Assembly (NCBI RefSeq): GCF_002078235.1
Contig: NZ_MSGP01000430.1
Location: 1 to 37,809 of the forward strand
DNA from: Streptomyces viridosporus
GTDB taxonomy: Bacteria > Actinomycetota > Actinomycetes > Streptomycetales > Streptomycetaceae
DNA length: 37,809 nucleotides
Direction: 5' to 3'
Of the stretch, positions 23,745-31,143 are shown in pieces (within the stretch, counting starts at the first letter, position 1; each line of letters begins with the position of its first letter). The notes beneath the pieces are model-generated. The model was not told the DNA's origin. It saw nothing but the letters and a program-made list of their open reading frames with translations, and ran no database searches. A program made the position numbers and the translations under genes.

Positions 23745-24578
23745 ATGAGCGAGTGGGAAGCGGGGCTGGACGACGAAGAGGCCGGGGCCGTGATGCGCAC
23801 GGTCACACGGCAGTTGAAGCTGTGGCGGGAAGCGGCCGGCCTCACCCAGGCAGAGTTCGGGGCGGCGATCGGGTACGGGGAGGAACTGGTCTCGTCCGTG
23901 GAGCGGGGACGGCGGATTCCTCGGCCGGAGTATCTGGACGCCGCGGACGAGGTGTTGGCCGCAGGCGGCAGGATCGCTGCAATGAAGGGGGACGTGGCGG
24001 AGGCCCGATACCCGAAGAAGGTACGGGACGTGAAGCGCCTGGAGGCGGAAGCCGTCGAAATCTGCTCCTACAACAACTCCGTCATCGACGGGCTTTTGCA
24101 GACCGAGGCATATGCGCGGGCCGTGTTCGGCTCCCGACGACCGCAGTTCACGGAAGAGGAATTGGAGCAGCGGGTAGCCGCTCGTCTGGATCGACAGGAG
24201 ATCTTCTGCGCCCCAACAGCTCGTCCACTCTTCAGCTTTGTGCTGTGCGAAGCGACGCTGCGCCGCTTGACCGGGGGCAAGATGGTGATGCACAACCAGC
24301 TCGAACGACTGTCGGAAGTGGCCCGGCTGCGGAACGTCGACCTACAGGTGCTGCCTCTGAGCCGGGAGGAGAACTCGGGTCTCGGGGGCCCCTTCCGACT
24401 GCTCAAGCTCAAGGACGGAGCGGCCGTGGGTCTGAACGAAGTCCAGCTCACCAACCGTGTGATCACCGACCCGAAAGAGACCACGGTCCTCGACATGCGC
24501 TATGGGATCATCCGGGCGCAGGCTCTCACACCACGAGAGTCGCCGGCCTTCATCGAGAAAGTGCTGGGAGAGTCATGA
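23745..24578 (+). CDS. XRE-family regulator with DUF5753
   Basis: The 277-aa protein has an N-terminal helix-turn-helix (about 18-70): RQLKLWREAAGLTQAEFGAAIGYGEELVSSVERGRRIP. It is followed by the DUF5753 domain, with YNNSVIDGLLQTEAYARAVF, RQEIF, LSEVARLRNVDLQVLPLS and the C-terminal YGIIRAQALTPRESPAFIEKV. This architecture is that of the WhiJ-like proteins of Streptomyces, often paired with a DUF397 small protein and an RsbW-like ATPase. The ATG start follows GGGAGG. The stop overlaps the DUF397 start by four bases, so the two are translationally coupled. The role is probably developmental or stress regulation with the small partner modulating DNA binding, inferred from characterised pairs. 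Confidence 0.92.
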   Translation: MSEWEAGLDDEEAGAVMRTVTRQLKLWREAAGLTQAEFGAAIGYGEELVSSVERGRRIPRPEYLDAADEVLAAGGRIAAMKGDVAEARYPKKVRDVKRLEAEAVEICSYNNSVIDGLLQTEAYARAVFGSRRPQFTEEELEQRVAARLDRQEIFCAPTARPLFSFVLCEATLRRLTGGKMVMHNQLERLSEVARLRNVDLQVLPLSREENSGLGGPFRLLKLKDGAAVGLNEVQLTNRVITDPKETTVLDMRYGIIRAQALTPRESPAFIEKVLGES

Positions 24579-24781
24579 CCCTCAAGCCCTCTGACGGAGC
24601 CGACGGCAAGCTGGAGTGGATAAAGAGCAGTCACAGCTCGGACGACGGCCCGTCCTGCGTCGAGGTCGCCACCACTCCGGCAACCATCCTCGTCCGCGAC
24701 TCCAAGAACCCGAACGGCCCCCGCCTCGCCCTCGCCCCCACCACCTGGACGGCCTTCCTGCCGTACGCGTCCGGGCACTGA
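24575..24781 (+). CDS. DUF397 small protein
   Basis: The 68-aa protein shows the DUF397 pattern: LEWIKSSHSSDDGPSCVEVA near the start, then TILVRDSKNPNGPRLALAPTTWTAFL. It overlaps the stop of the XRE/DUF5753 gene by ATGA, the usual arrangement. DUF397 proteins are thought to act with their XRE partner; some pairs have been proposed to behave like antitoxin-toxin or regulator-coregulator sets. A strong hairpin follows the stop codon. Confidence 0.93.
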   Translation: MTLKPSDGADGKLEWIKSSHSSDDGPSCVEVATTPATILVRDSKNPNGPRLALAPTTWTAFLPYASGH

Positions 24782-24795
24782 CCGAGTAAACGCAC

Positions 24796-24829
24796 GTGGC
24801 CCGCACCCGAATGCACGGGTGCGGGCCAC
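24796..24829. terminator. Terminator after the XRE-DUF397 operon
   Basis: Perfect 13-bp arms at 24796-24808 and 24817-24829 with an 8-base loop sit between the DUF397 stop and the convergent small ORF. Confidence 0.8.
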
Positions 24830-24838
24830 CTCTGCGTG

Positions 24839-25018
24839 TCAGTCGGCGACCGGGGTCGCCGCCTCCTCCACCGAGCCCCCGGGTCTGCCGTGCACGGTCT
24901 CCGCGATCGCGGCGAACTCCTCCAGCGCGGCCTGAAGGTCCTCGACGATCCCGGCGGCCGTCCCGAAGCGGCTCGGCGCCTTGATCGGCCCAGAGGCATT
25001 CGCCCGGATCCGCCGCAC
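24839..25018 (-). CDS. Small hypothetical protein divergent from the RAMA operon
   Basis: From the GTG at 25016-25018 this frame encodes 59 aa: a basic start (V/MRRIRANASGPIKAPSRFG) and an amphipathic helix (TAAGIVEDLQAALEEFAAIA), ending with an acidic tail. GC3 is strong in this frame, and it ends ten bases after a terminator. The ribosome binding site is not obvious. It is divergent from the RAMA-DUF262-HipA operon across 61 bp, so the two share regulatory DNA. No family is recognised. Confidence 0.45.
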   Translation of the reverse strand: MRRIRANASGPIKAPSRFGTAAGIVEDLQAALEEFAAIAETVHGRPGGSVEEAATPVAD

Positions 25019-25079
25019 GGCCGTTCCACTCTGCTACCTTTCAACTGTGACATGATCACCAGCAGGGAGGGAAAGTAAA

Positions 25080-25484
25080 ATGAGTCCCACGATCCGGGTG
25101 GACGACGAGGTGTACGAAGAGCTGCAGAAACGGGCGAAGCCCTTCGTCGACACGCCGAACAGCACGCTCCGCCGGGTCCTCGGCCTCCCGGAGAAGGCAA
25201 CGCAGTCGGGGAGCGGGGCTGCCGCGCCCTCATCGCCGGAAGCCGCACTCCGTCCCCTTCTGGCGGACCGGCGGCTTCACCCCGGTCAGCGGCTGGTGTG
25301 GCGGCGGCGAAATCTCAACCGGGTGCACTATGCCGAAGTGCTCGAGAACGGCACGCTCCGACTGGAGGACGGCTCCGTTCATGACACCCCCTCGGGCGCG
25401 GCAACGGCACTCGCGGGCAACTCCCAGAACGGCTGGACGGCCTTCGCCACCGAGGACGGCACCCTGTTGCGGGACATGCGATGA
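25080..25484 (+). CDS. SeqA/ribbon-helix-like protein with C-terminal RAMA-type domain
   Basis: The 134-aa protein begins with TIRVDDEVYEELQKRAKPFVDTPNSTLRRVLGL (4-36), the N-terminal pattern seen in many short DNA-associated proteins that resemble the SeqA N-terminal or ribbon-helix-helix oligomerisation fold. The C-terminal part (about 57-128), LRPLLADRRLHPGQRLVWRR, ENGTLRLEDGSVHDTPSGAATALAG and GWTAF, fits the RAMA domain. RAMA domains occur with restriction and modified-DNA systems and have been proposed to read modified bases. The ATG start follows GGGAGGG. It is the first gene of a tight operon with DUF262 and HipA genes. It may sense DNA or regulate the operon; both are inference. Confidence 0.78.
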   Translation: MSPTIRVDDEVYEELQKRAKPFVDTPNSTLRRVLGLPEKATQSGSGAAAPSSPEAALRPLLADRRLHPGQRLVWRRRNLNRVHYAEVLENGTLRLEDGSVHDTPSGAATALAGNSQNGWTAFATEDGTLLRDMR

Positions 25485-25539
25485 GCACGGGCACCTCGAC
25501 CCCCCGGACCTACGATGGCACGACACTCGGAGGTGGGAC

Positions 25540-27195
25540 ATGGCAGGTGTGACCAAGCCCAAAGTCGGCCGTGTCGCGCCGCTGGAACTGGTCGAATGGG
25601 CTCTGAGCGGGCGCATCCGGATTCCGCGCTTCCAGCGTTCGTACCGCTGGGAAGCCTCCGACTCCGAGCGGCTCTTCGACAGCATCCTGCGTGGCTATCC
25701 CATCGGCAACCTGCTGATGTGGCGCAAGCCCGCGCCGGCCGCCGAGATCACCTTGGGCGAGCTCCGGTTCGACGCCCCGGAACGATCCGACGCGTTGTGG
25801 GTGGTTGACGGACAGCAGCGTCTGACCACGCTCATCGGTGCGCTCACGGCATCCGAAGATACGGTGGACCGTCGGTTCCGCATCTTCTACGACCTGCGGG
25901 AGAAAGACGCCCGCAAACGGTTCCTGTCCGCGCCGCACTCCCAGAACGTGCGTGATCACTGGCTGCCGGTCTGGGTCGCCGGCGACAACCGGCGGCTCAT
26001 CGCCTGGCAACGTGAACGGCCGTGGCTGACCGACGAGGAATACGACCTCTGCGACTCGGTGGCCACCGCCATCCGCACCTACGAGATTCCCATGTACGAG
26101 ATCGAGGGCGACGACGAGCAGGCGCTGCGCGAGATCTTCGACCGGATGAACACCTTCGGCAAGACCCTGAAGAGAGCCGAGATCTTCCAGGCTCTGCATT
26201 CCGCTCCCCTCGACGTGCAGCCGTCCGATCTCGATGCGCTGCGTGACCGGGTCGGAGCACTCGACTTCGGGGACTTCAGCCCCCAACTGCTCATGCAAAG
26301 CGTGATGGCGACGCGGGGCGGGCAGGTAGACCGCGACTTCCGCCAGGAGTTCAAGGACGACGAGGACCGACAACAGGCCTTCGCCCGGACCGAGAAGGCT
26401 CTTCGCCTGGTGGTCGACTGGTTGCGCAGCGAGGCCGGAATCCCCCACCTGCGCCTGCTCCCGTACGCCCTTTACGTACCCGTACTCACCCGTTACGCCG
26501 CTCTGTTCGGGCACCCGACCGGGCGAGGCAGTGAGCTCTTGCGCCGCTGGGTCTGGCGGGGAGCAGCGGTCGGGGCGGCCCCGCAGGGGAACACCGTCGC
26601 TCTGCGGCGCAACGCCAGCGCTGTACATGACGATCCTGTCGCCAGTGCCACCCGGATGCTGGACCTGCTGCCGATCGGCGGAGAACTCTGGAAACCGGAT
26701 CTGACCCAGACAGCGCTGAACCGAACGCAAGCGAAGATCAACGTGCTCGGTCTCCTGTCGGCTCGCCCTGTCCTCCTCGCGCAGGCCACGGATTCGGACG
26801 GGAACCACTACCCGACGGGCACACGGCTCAGCGACTCCCGCCTGTTGGTGGACATGCTCAACAGCGGGAGCTCCCCACTGCAGCCACTCGTGGCCGGCCG
26901 GACCATGGCCGCCAAAGTGCTCCATCCTGCGAACAAGACAGGGTTCGGCTTCTTCTCGGAGCGGTGGGACCCTGCCGTCCTTCGATCGCACTGCATGGAC
27001 GAACGGTGCGTGGAACTACTCGACACGCACACCACCGAAAGCACCGACGAGTTCCTGGCCCGCCGCGCCGACATCATGACCACGGTCATCTCGGATCATG
27101 TGCAGCGCATGGCGTTGTTCGGATTCTCCGACGGGCCCGAGGCCGAGGCCCTGTTCGACGACAATCTCTGGGGAGACAGCACCGATGCAGCGTGA
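25540..27195 (+). CDS. DUF262 (GmrS/DndB-like fold) protein
   Basis: The 551-aa protein has an N-terminal DUF262 domain. IPRFQRSYRW at residues 28-37 is the family signature, followed by LFDSILRGYPIGNLLMWR and the nucleotide-site motif VVDGQQRLTTL at 88-98. EIFDRMNTFGKTLKRAEIFQAL (about 200-220) is another conserved segment. The C-terminal half has the helix-rich region common to single-chain DUF262 proteins, with LHPANKTGFG and RSHCMDE...EFLARRADIM, but no clear HNH nuclease motif. In GmrSD and related defence systems this domain binds and hydrolyses NTPs to control DNA cleavage. The ATG start follows GGAGG by six bases. The stop overlaps the HipA start by 11 bp. Confidence 0.88.
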   Translation: MAGVTKPKVGRVAPLELVEWALSGRIRIPRFQRSYRWEASDSERLFDSILRGYPIGNLLMWRKPAPAAEITLGELRFDAPERSDALWVVDGQQRLTTLIGALTASEDTVDRRFRIFYDLREKDARKRFLSAPHSQNVRDHWLPVWVAGDNRRLIAWQRERPWLTDEEYDLCDSVATAIRTYEIPMYEIEGDDEQALREIFDRMNTFGKTLKRAEIFQALHSAPLDVQPSDLDALRDRVGALDFGDFSPQLLMQSVMATRGGQVDRDFRQEFKDDEDRQQAFARTEKALRLVVDWLRSEAGIPHLRLLPYALYVPVLTRYAALFGHPTGRGSELLRRWVWRGAAVGAAPQGNTVALRRNASAVHDDPVASATRMLDLLPIGGELWKPDLTQTALNRTQAKINVLGLLSARPVLLAQATDSDGNHYPTGTRLSDSRLLVDMLNSGSSPLQPLVAGRTMAAKVLHPANKTGFGFFSERWDPAVLRSHCMDERCVELLDTHTTESTDEFLARRADIMTTVISDHVQRMALFGFSDGPEAEALFDDNLWGDSTDAA

Positions 27196-28378
27196 TGTGA
27201 CCGCCACGGTCTTCCTGAGGGACCGCCGTGTCGGTGTGCTGGGCTACCACAAGGGCAACACGTGGTTCGAATACACGGACCTGACAGCCGTTCACCCGAT
27301 CCTCGGGCAAGGTTTCGAACGTGATCCGCGCAAGCGCCGGACAGCGAGCGGCAGTGTGCCGGAGTGGTTCGCGAACCTGCTTCCGGAACAAGGCAGCGGG
27401 CTCCGGCGTCTGGTGGCCGCCGAGTTGGGCAAGCAGCGGATTCACGACTTCGTACTGCTGAACCATCTCGGTGAGGACCTGCCTGGTGCGGTGCGCGTGG
27501 TACCGGACTCCCCGCTGGACGACCTCCCCGACCACGACCAGCCCGAGACATGCAGCCACGACCATGCCCTGCGCTTCTCACTGGCCGGCGTGCAGCCCAA
27601 GTTCTCCATGCGTTTCTCAGGGAAGGCGCTGGTGCTTCCGACCACCGGGAGCGGCGGCGACTGGATCGTCAAACTCCCCGACGAGCGCTTCCCCGCCGTC
27701 CCCGCCAATGAATACGCCATGCTGCACTGGGCCGCTCTGTCGGGCATCGACGTACCCGAGGCCGTCCTCGTCCCCGGCTCAGAGGTCAGCAATCTGCCCG
27801 ATGGGCTGGCCGACCCCTCGGAGCCTGTACTCGCGGTTCGTCGCTTCGACCGGACGAGTGAGGGCCGGATCCATCAGGAAGACTTCGCGCAAGTGCGCGA
27901 AGTCGCCGCCGACTCCAAATACGATCGGGCCAATTACGCCGGCCTCGGTCGTGTGATCAACGCGGTCTGCCCACCCGAGGACGTCGTCGAGTACGTACGT
28001 CGACTCGTCGCCATGATCGTCATGGGAAACGCGGACGCACACCTGAAGAACTGGACTCTGCGCTACCCGACCGGGAGACAGGCCCGGCTCTCGCCCGCAT
28101 ACGACCTGGTCTGCATCGCCGCCTACCCGAAGGCCGACCAGAAGCTGGCTTTCCCTCTGAGTGGAACCGCCGACTGCGAACGCATCACTCTCGACAGCTT
28201 CCGCGCCATGTCACCGTCGCTGATGCTTCCCGACGAACAGATCGCCTCGACGGTGCGGGAGAGTGTTGCGGCCCTGGCCACCTCCTGGCCCCAGGTGAAA
28301 CGGGACTGCCCCGTTCCCGACATGGTGGTCAGGGCCATCGACGAACGTCTTGAACAGCTTCCACTGATGCGTGCCTGA
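27185..28378 (+). CDS. HipA-like serine/threonine kinase (toxin family)
   Basis: The 397-aa protein has the HipA N-terminal domain (VTATVFLRDRRVGVLGYHKGNTWFEY... VPEWFANLLPEQGSGLRRLVA) and the HipA-C kinase. FSLAGVQPKFSM (131-142) is the glycine-loop segment, K163 in WIVKLPDE the ATP lysine, GNADAHLKNW (281-290) the catalytic loop with D284, and LSPAYDLV with D307 the metal-binding Asp. All expected kinase residues are intact, so it is probably active. Canonical HipA toxins phosphorylate glutamyl-tRNA synthetase and are neutralised by an adjacent XRE protein, HipB. Here no HipB lies upstream; the gene instead overlaps a DUF262 gene by 11 bp, which implies coupled translation and a joint function. 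Confidence 0.92.
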   Translation: MQRDVTATVFLRDRRVGVLGYHKGNTWFEYTDLTAVHPILGQGFERDPRKRRTASGSVPEWFANLLPEQGSGLRRLVAAELGKQRIHDFVLLNHLGEDLPGAVRVVPDSPLDDLPDHDQPETCSHDHALRFSLAGVQPKFSMRFSGKALVLPTTGSGGDWIVKLPDERFPAVPANEYAMLHWAALSGIDVPEAVLVPGSEVSNLPDGLADPSEPVLAVRRFDRTSEGRIHQEDFAQVREVAADSKYDRANYAGLGRVINAVCPPEDVVEYVRRLVAMIVMGNADAHLKNWTLRYPTGRQARLSPAYDLVCIAAYPKADQKLAFPLSGTADCERITLDSFRAMSPSLMLPDEQIASTVRESVAALATSWPQVKRDCPVPDMVVRAIDERLEQLPLMRA

Positions 28379-28431
28379 TGTGATGACCACGGAGATCCCG
28401 GGCGACGTGATCGGGACGTCGGAGGCCGGAC

Positions 28432-28465
28432 GAGGCGGGGCGCCCCCGAAAGGGCGCCCCGCCTC
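28432..28465. terminator. Bidirectional terminator between hipA-like gene and hemD
   Basis: Perfect 14-bp arms at 28432-28445 and 28452-28465 with loop CCGAAA lie between the converging stops. It should end both the RAMA-DUF262-HipA transcript and the rex-hemACD transcript. Confidence 0.82.
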
Positions 28466-28468
28466 ACC

Positions 28469-30187
28469 TCAGGTGCTCGTCGACCGCCGCCTGCGCGACC
28501 CCGGCCGCCGCTCGCTCGGCCGGGTCACCGGGTCGCCGGCCTCGATCGCGGCGGCGCGGCGCCGGGCGCCGAAGTCCGCCAGCGCCTCCGCCAGCTTGTG
28601 CACCGACGGCTCGGGGGCCATGACGTCGACCCGCAGCCCGTGCTCCTCGGCCGTCTTGGCCGTGGCCGGGCCGATGCACGCGATGACCGTCACGTTGTGC
28701 GGCTTGCCCGCGATGCCCACCAGGTTCCGCACCGTCGACGACGACGTGAACATCACCGCGTCGAAGCCGCCGCCCTTGATCGCCTCACGGGTCTCCGCCG
28801 GCGGCGGCGAGGCGCGCACGGTCCGGTAGGCCGTGACGTCGTCGACCTCCCAGCCCAGCTCGATGAGACCGGCGACCAGCGTCTCCGTGGCGATGTCCGC
28901 CCGCGGCAGGAACACCCGGTCGATCGGGTCGAAGACCGGGTCGTACGGCGGCCAGTCCTCCACGAGCCCGCGGGCCGACTGCTCGCCGCTCGGCACCAGG
29001 TCCGGCCGCACCCCGAAGTCGATCAGGGCCTTGGCCGTCTGGTCGCCCACCGCCGCGACCTTGATCCCGGCGAAGGCGCGGGCGTCGAGGCCGTACTCCT
29101 CGAACTTCTCGCGGACCGCCTTGACCGCGTTGACGGACGTGAACGCGATCCACTCGTAGCGGCCCGTCACCAGGCCCTTGACCGCCCGCTCCATCTGCTG
29201 GGGCGTGCGCGGCGGCTCGACCGCGATGGTCGGCACCTCGTGCGGCACGGCCCCGTACGACCGCAGCTGGTCGGAGAGCGACGCCGCCTGCTCCTTGGTG
29301 CGCGGGACGAGGACCTTCCAGCCGAACAGCGGCTTGGACTCGAACCACGACAGCCGGTCGCGCTGGGCGGCGGCACTGCGCTCACCGACCACGGCTATCA
29401 CCGGTCGGCCGCCGTCCGGGGACGGCAGCACCTTCGCCTGCTTCAGCGTCTGCGCGATCGTGCCGAGCGTCGCCGTCCAGGTGCGCTGCCGGGTCGTCGT
29501 ACCGGCGACGGTCACCGTCATGGGGGTGTCGGGCTTGCGCCCGGCGGACACCAGTTCGCCCGCCGTGGCGGCGACCGAGTCGAGCGTGCTGGAGACGACC
29601 ACCGTGGCGTCCGACGCCCCGACCTCCGTCCAGCAGCGGTCGGACGCCGTGCGCGCGTCCACGAACCGCACGTCCGCGCCCTCGGCGTCCCGCAGCGGCA
29701 CACCGGCGTACGCGGGCACGCCGACCGCCGTCGCGATGCCGGGGACGACCTCGAAGGGCACCCCGGCCGCGGCGCACGCCAGCATCTCCTCGGCGGCGTA
29801 CACGTCGAGCCCGGGGTCACCGGTCACCGCACGCACGACCCGCCTGCCGCCCCGCGCGGCCTCCATGACAAGATGTGCGGCATCCCTCGCCGCGGGGACG
29901 GCGACGGTTGTTGATGCACCATCAATAACCGTCAACTGGGGCGTGCCCGTGCCCGGAGCGGACGACGCGGAGGAACCCGCCGCGTCCGTGTCCGTGTGCA
30001 CTTCGGCGACGCCCTGCTTGGCGTGCGGGCGCACGACGTCGAGCACCTCGTGCTCGGCGACGAGGACGTCCGCGTTCGCCAGCGCCTCCACGGCGCGCAG
30101 AGTCAGTAGTCCCGGATCCCCGGGTCCGGCACCGAGGAAGGTGACGTGCCCGTGTTCCGGAGGGGCGGGAAGGGTGGTGGGGCTCAA
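28469..30187 (-). CDS. hemD: Uroporphyrinogen-III synthase fused to an N-terminal SUMT-like domain
   Basis: The 572-aa protein is the bifunctional type. The N-terminal half (to about 260) has the SAM-methyltransferase (SUMT/CobA) features GAGPGDPGLLTLRAVEAL and VPGIATAVGVPAYAGVPL. The C-terminal half has the HemD pattern WKVLVPRTKEQAASLSDQLRSYGA, WIAFTSVNAVKA, AAVGDQTAKAL and FLPRADIATETL, which closes hydroxymethylbilane to uroporphyrinogen III. The second SUMT motif reads TGDPGLDVYAAEE instead of the usual GDPFVFGRGGEE, so the methyltransferase may be degenerate. The start is TTG at 30185-30187, overlapping the hemC stop by four bases. It is the last gene of the rex-hemACD operon. Confidence 0.93.
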   Translation of the reverse strand: MSPTTLPAPPEHGHVTFLGAGPGDPGLLTLRAVEALANADVLVAEHEVLDVVRPHAKQGVAEVHTDTDAAGSSASSAPGTGTPQLTVIDGASTTVAVPAARDAAHLVMEAARGGRRVVRAVTGDPGLDVYAAEEMLACAAAGVPFEVVPGIATAVGVPAYAGVPLRDAEGADVRFVDARTASDRCWTEVGASDATVVVSSTLDSVAATAGELVSAGRKPDTPMTVTVAGTTTRQRTWTATLGTIAQTLKQAKVLPSPDGGRPVIAVVGERSAAAQRDRLSWFESKPLFGWKVLVPRTKEQAASLSDQLRSYGAVPHEVPTIAVEPPRTPQQMERAVKGLVTGRYEWIAFTSVNAVKAVREKFEEYGLDARAFAGIKVAAVGDQTAKALIDFGVRPDLVPSGEQSARGLVEDWPPYDPVFDPIDRVFLPRADIATETLVAGLIELGWEVDDVTAYRTVRASPPPAETREAIKGGGFDAVMFTSSSTVRNLVGIAGKPHNVTVIACIGPATAKTAEEHGLRVDVMAPEPSVHKLAEALADFGARRRAAAIEAGDPVTRPSERRPGSRRRRSTST

Positions 30188-31143
30188 TGTGCTCGCTCCC
30201 CCATCAGACCGGCCGCGCCCTGCGCCAGCATCTCGGTGGCGAGTTCGCTACCGAGCGCCATCGCCGCCTCGTGCGTCTCGGGCACGGGACCGGTGGTGGA
30301 CAGCTGCACCAGCTTGGTGCCGTCGGTCGTACCGACGACGCCGCGCAGGCGCATTTCCTTGACAGTCTGCCCGTCGCCCAGAAGGTCGGCGAGCGCGCCC
30401 ACGGGGGCGCTGCAACCGGCCTCCAGGGCGGCGAGCAGTGACCTCTCGGCCGTCACGGCGGCCCGGGTGAACGGGTCGTCGAGCTCGGCGAGCGCGGCGA
30501 TCAGCGGCGCGTTGTCCGCGGTGCACTCGACCGCCAGGGCCCCCTGGCCGGGGGCGGGCAGAACCGTGTCGACCGACAGGAAGTCGGTCACTTCCTCGCT
30601 GCGGCCGACCCGGTTCATGCCGGCGGCGGCCAGCACGACGGCGTCCAGCTCACCGCTGCGCACGTACCCGATCCGGGTGTCGACGTTCCCGCGGATCGGC
30701 ACCGTCTCGATGTCCATGCCGTGGGCGCGGGCGTACGCGTTCAGCTGCGCCATGCGGCGCGGCGAACCGGTGCCGATGCGGGCGCCGCGCGGCAGGTCGG
30801 TGAACTTGGGCACGTCGCGCCCCACCATCACGTCGCGCGGGTCCTCGCGCACCGGAATGGCGGCCACGACCAGCTCGTCGGGCTGCGTGGTCGGAATGTC
30901 CTTCAGGGAGTGCACCGCGAAGTCCACCTCACCGCGTGCCAGCGCCTCCCGCAGCGCGGCCACGAACACGCCCGTGCCGCCGATCTGCGCGAGGTGCTCG
31001 CGCGAGGTGTCGCCGTACGTGGTGATGGGGACGAGTTCGACGGGCCGTCCGGTCACCTGGCGCACGGCTTCCGCCACCTGGCCGGACTGGGCCATGGCGA
31101 GCTTGCTGCGCCTGGTCCCCAGCCTCAGTGCCTTCTCAGTCAT
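30184..31143 (-). CDS. hemC: Porphobilinogen deaminase (hydroxymethylbilane synthase)
   Basis: The 319-aa enzyme polymerises four porphobilinogens into hydroxymethylbilane. Visible features are LRLGTRRSKLAMAQS, FAVHSLKDIPTT, RIGTGSPRRMAQL, the RGNVDTR segment, and C244 in LEAGCSAPVG, the residue that carries the dipyrromethane cofactor. Length is typical. The ATG start overlaps the hemA stop by ATGA and its own stop overlaps the hemD start, so translation of the cluster is coupled. Confidence 0.97.
   Translation of the reverse strand: MTEKALRLGTRRSKLAMAQSGQVAEAVRQVTGRPVELVPITTYGDTSREHLAQIGGTGVFVAALREALARGEVDFAVHSLKDIPTTQPDELVVAAIPVREDPRDVMVGRDVPKFTDLPRGARIGTGSPRRMAQLNAYARAHGMDIETVPIRGNVDTRIGYVRSGELDAVVLAAAGMNRVGRSEEVTDFLSVDTVLPAPGQGALAVECTADNAPLIAALAELDDPFTRAAVTAERSLLAALEAGCSAPVGALADLLGDGQTVKEMRLRGVVGTTDGTKLVQLSTTGPVPETHEAAMALGSELATEMLAQGAAGLMGERAH

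Noticed and set aside
23745..24578. XRE protein as HipB antitoxin for the HipA-like kinase
   Set aside because: It is 277 aa with DUF5753, is paired with DUF397, ends at a terminator and lies in a different transcript.
17639..28468. Integrated mobile element in the hemB-hemD interval
   Set aside because: No integrase, transposase, tRNA target or flanking direct repeats were found, so only an accessory block is claimed.
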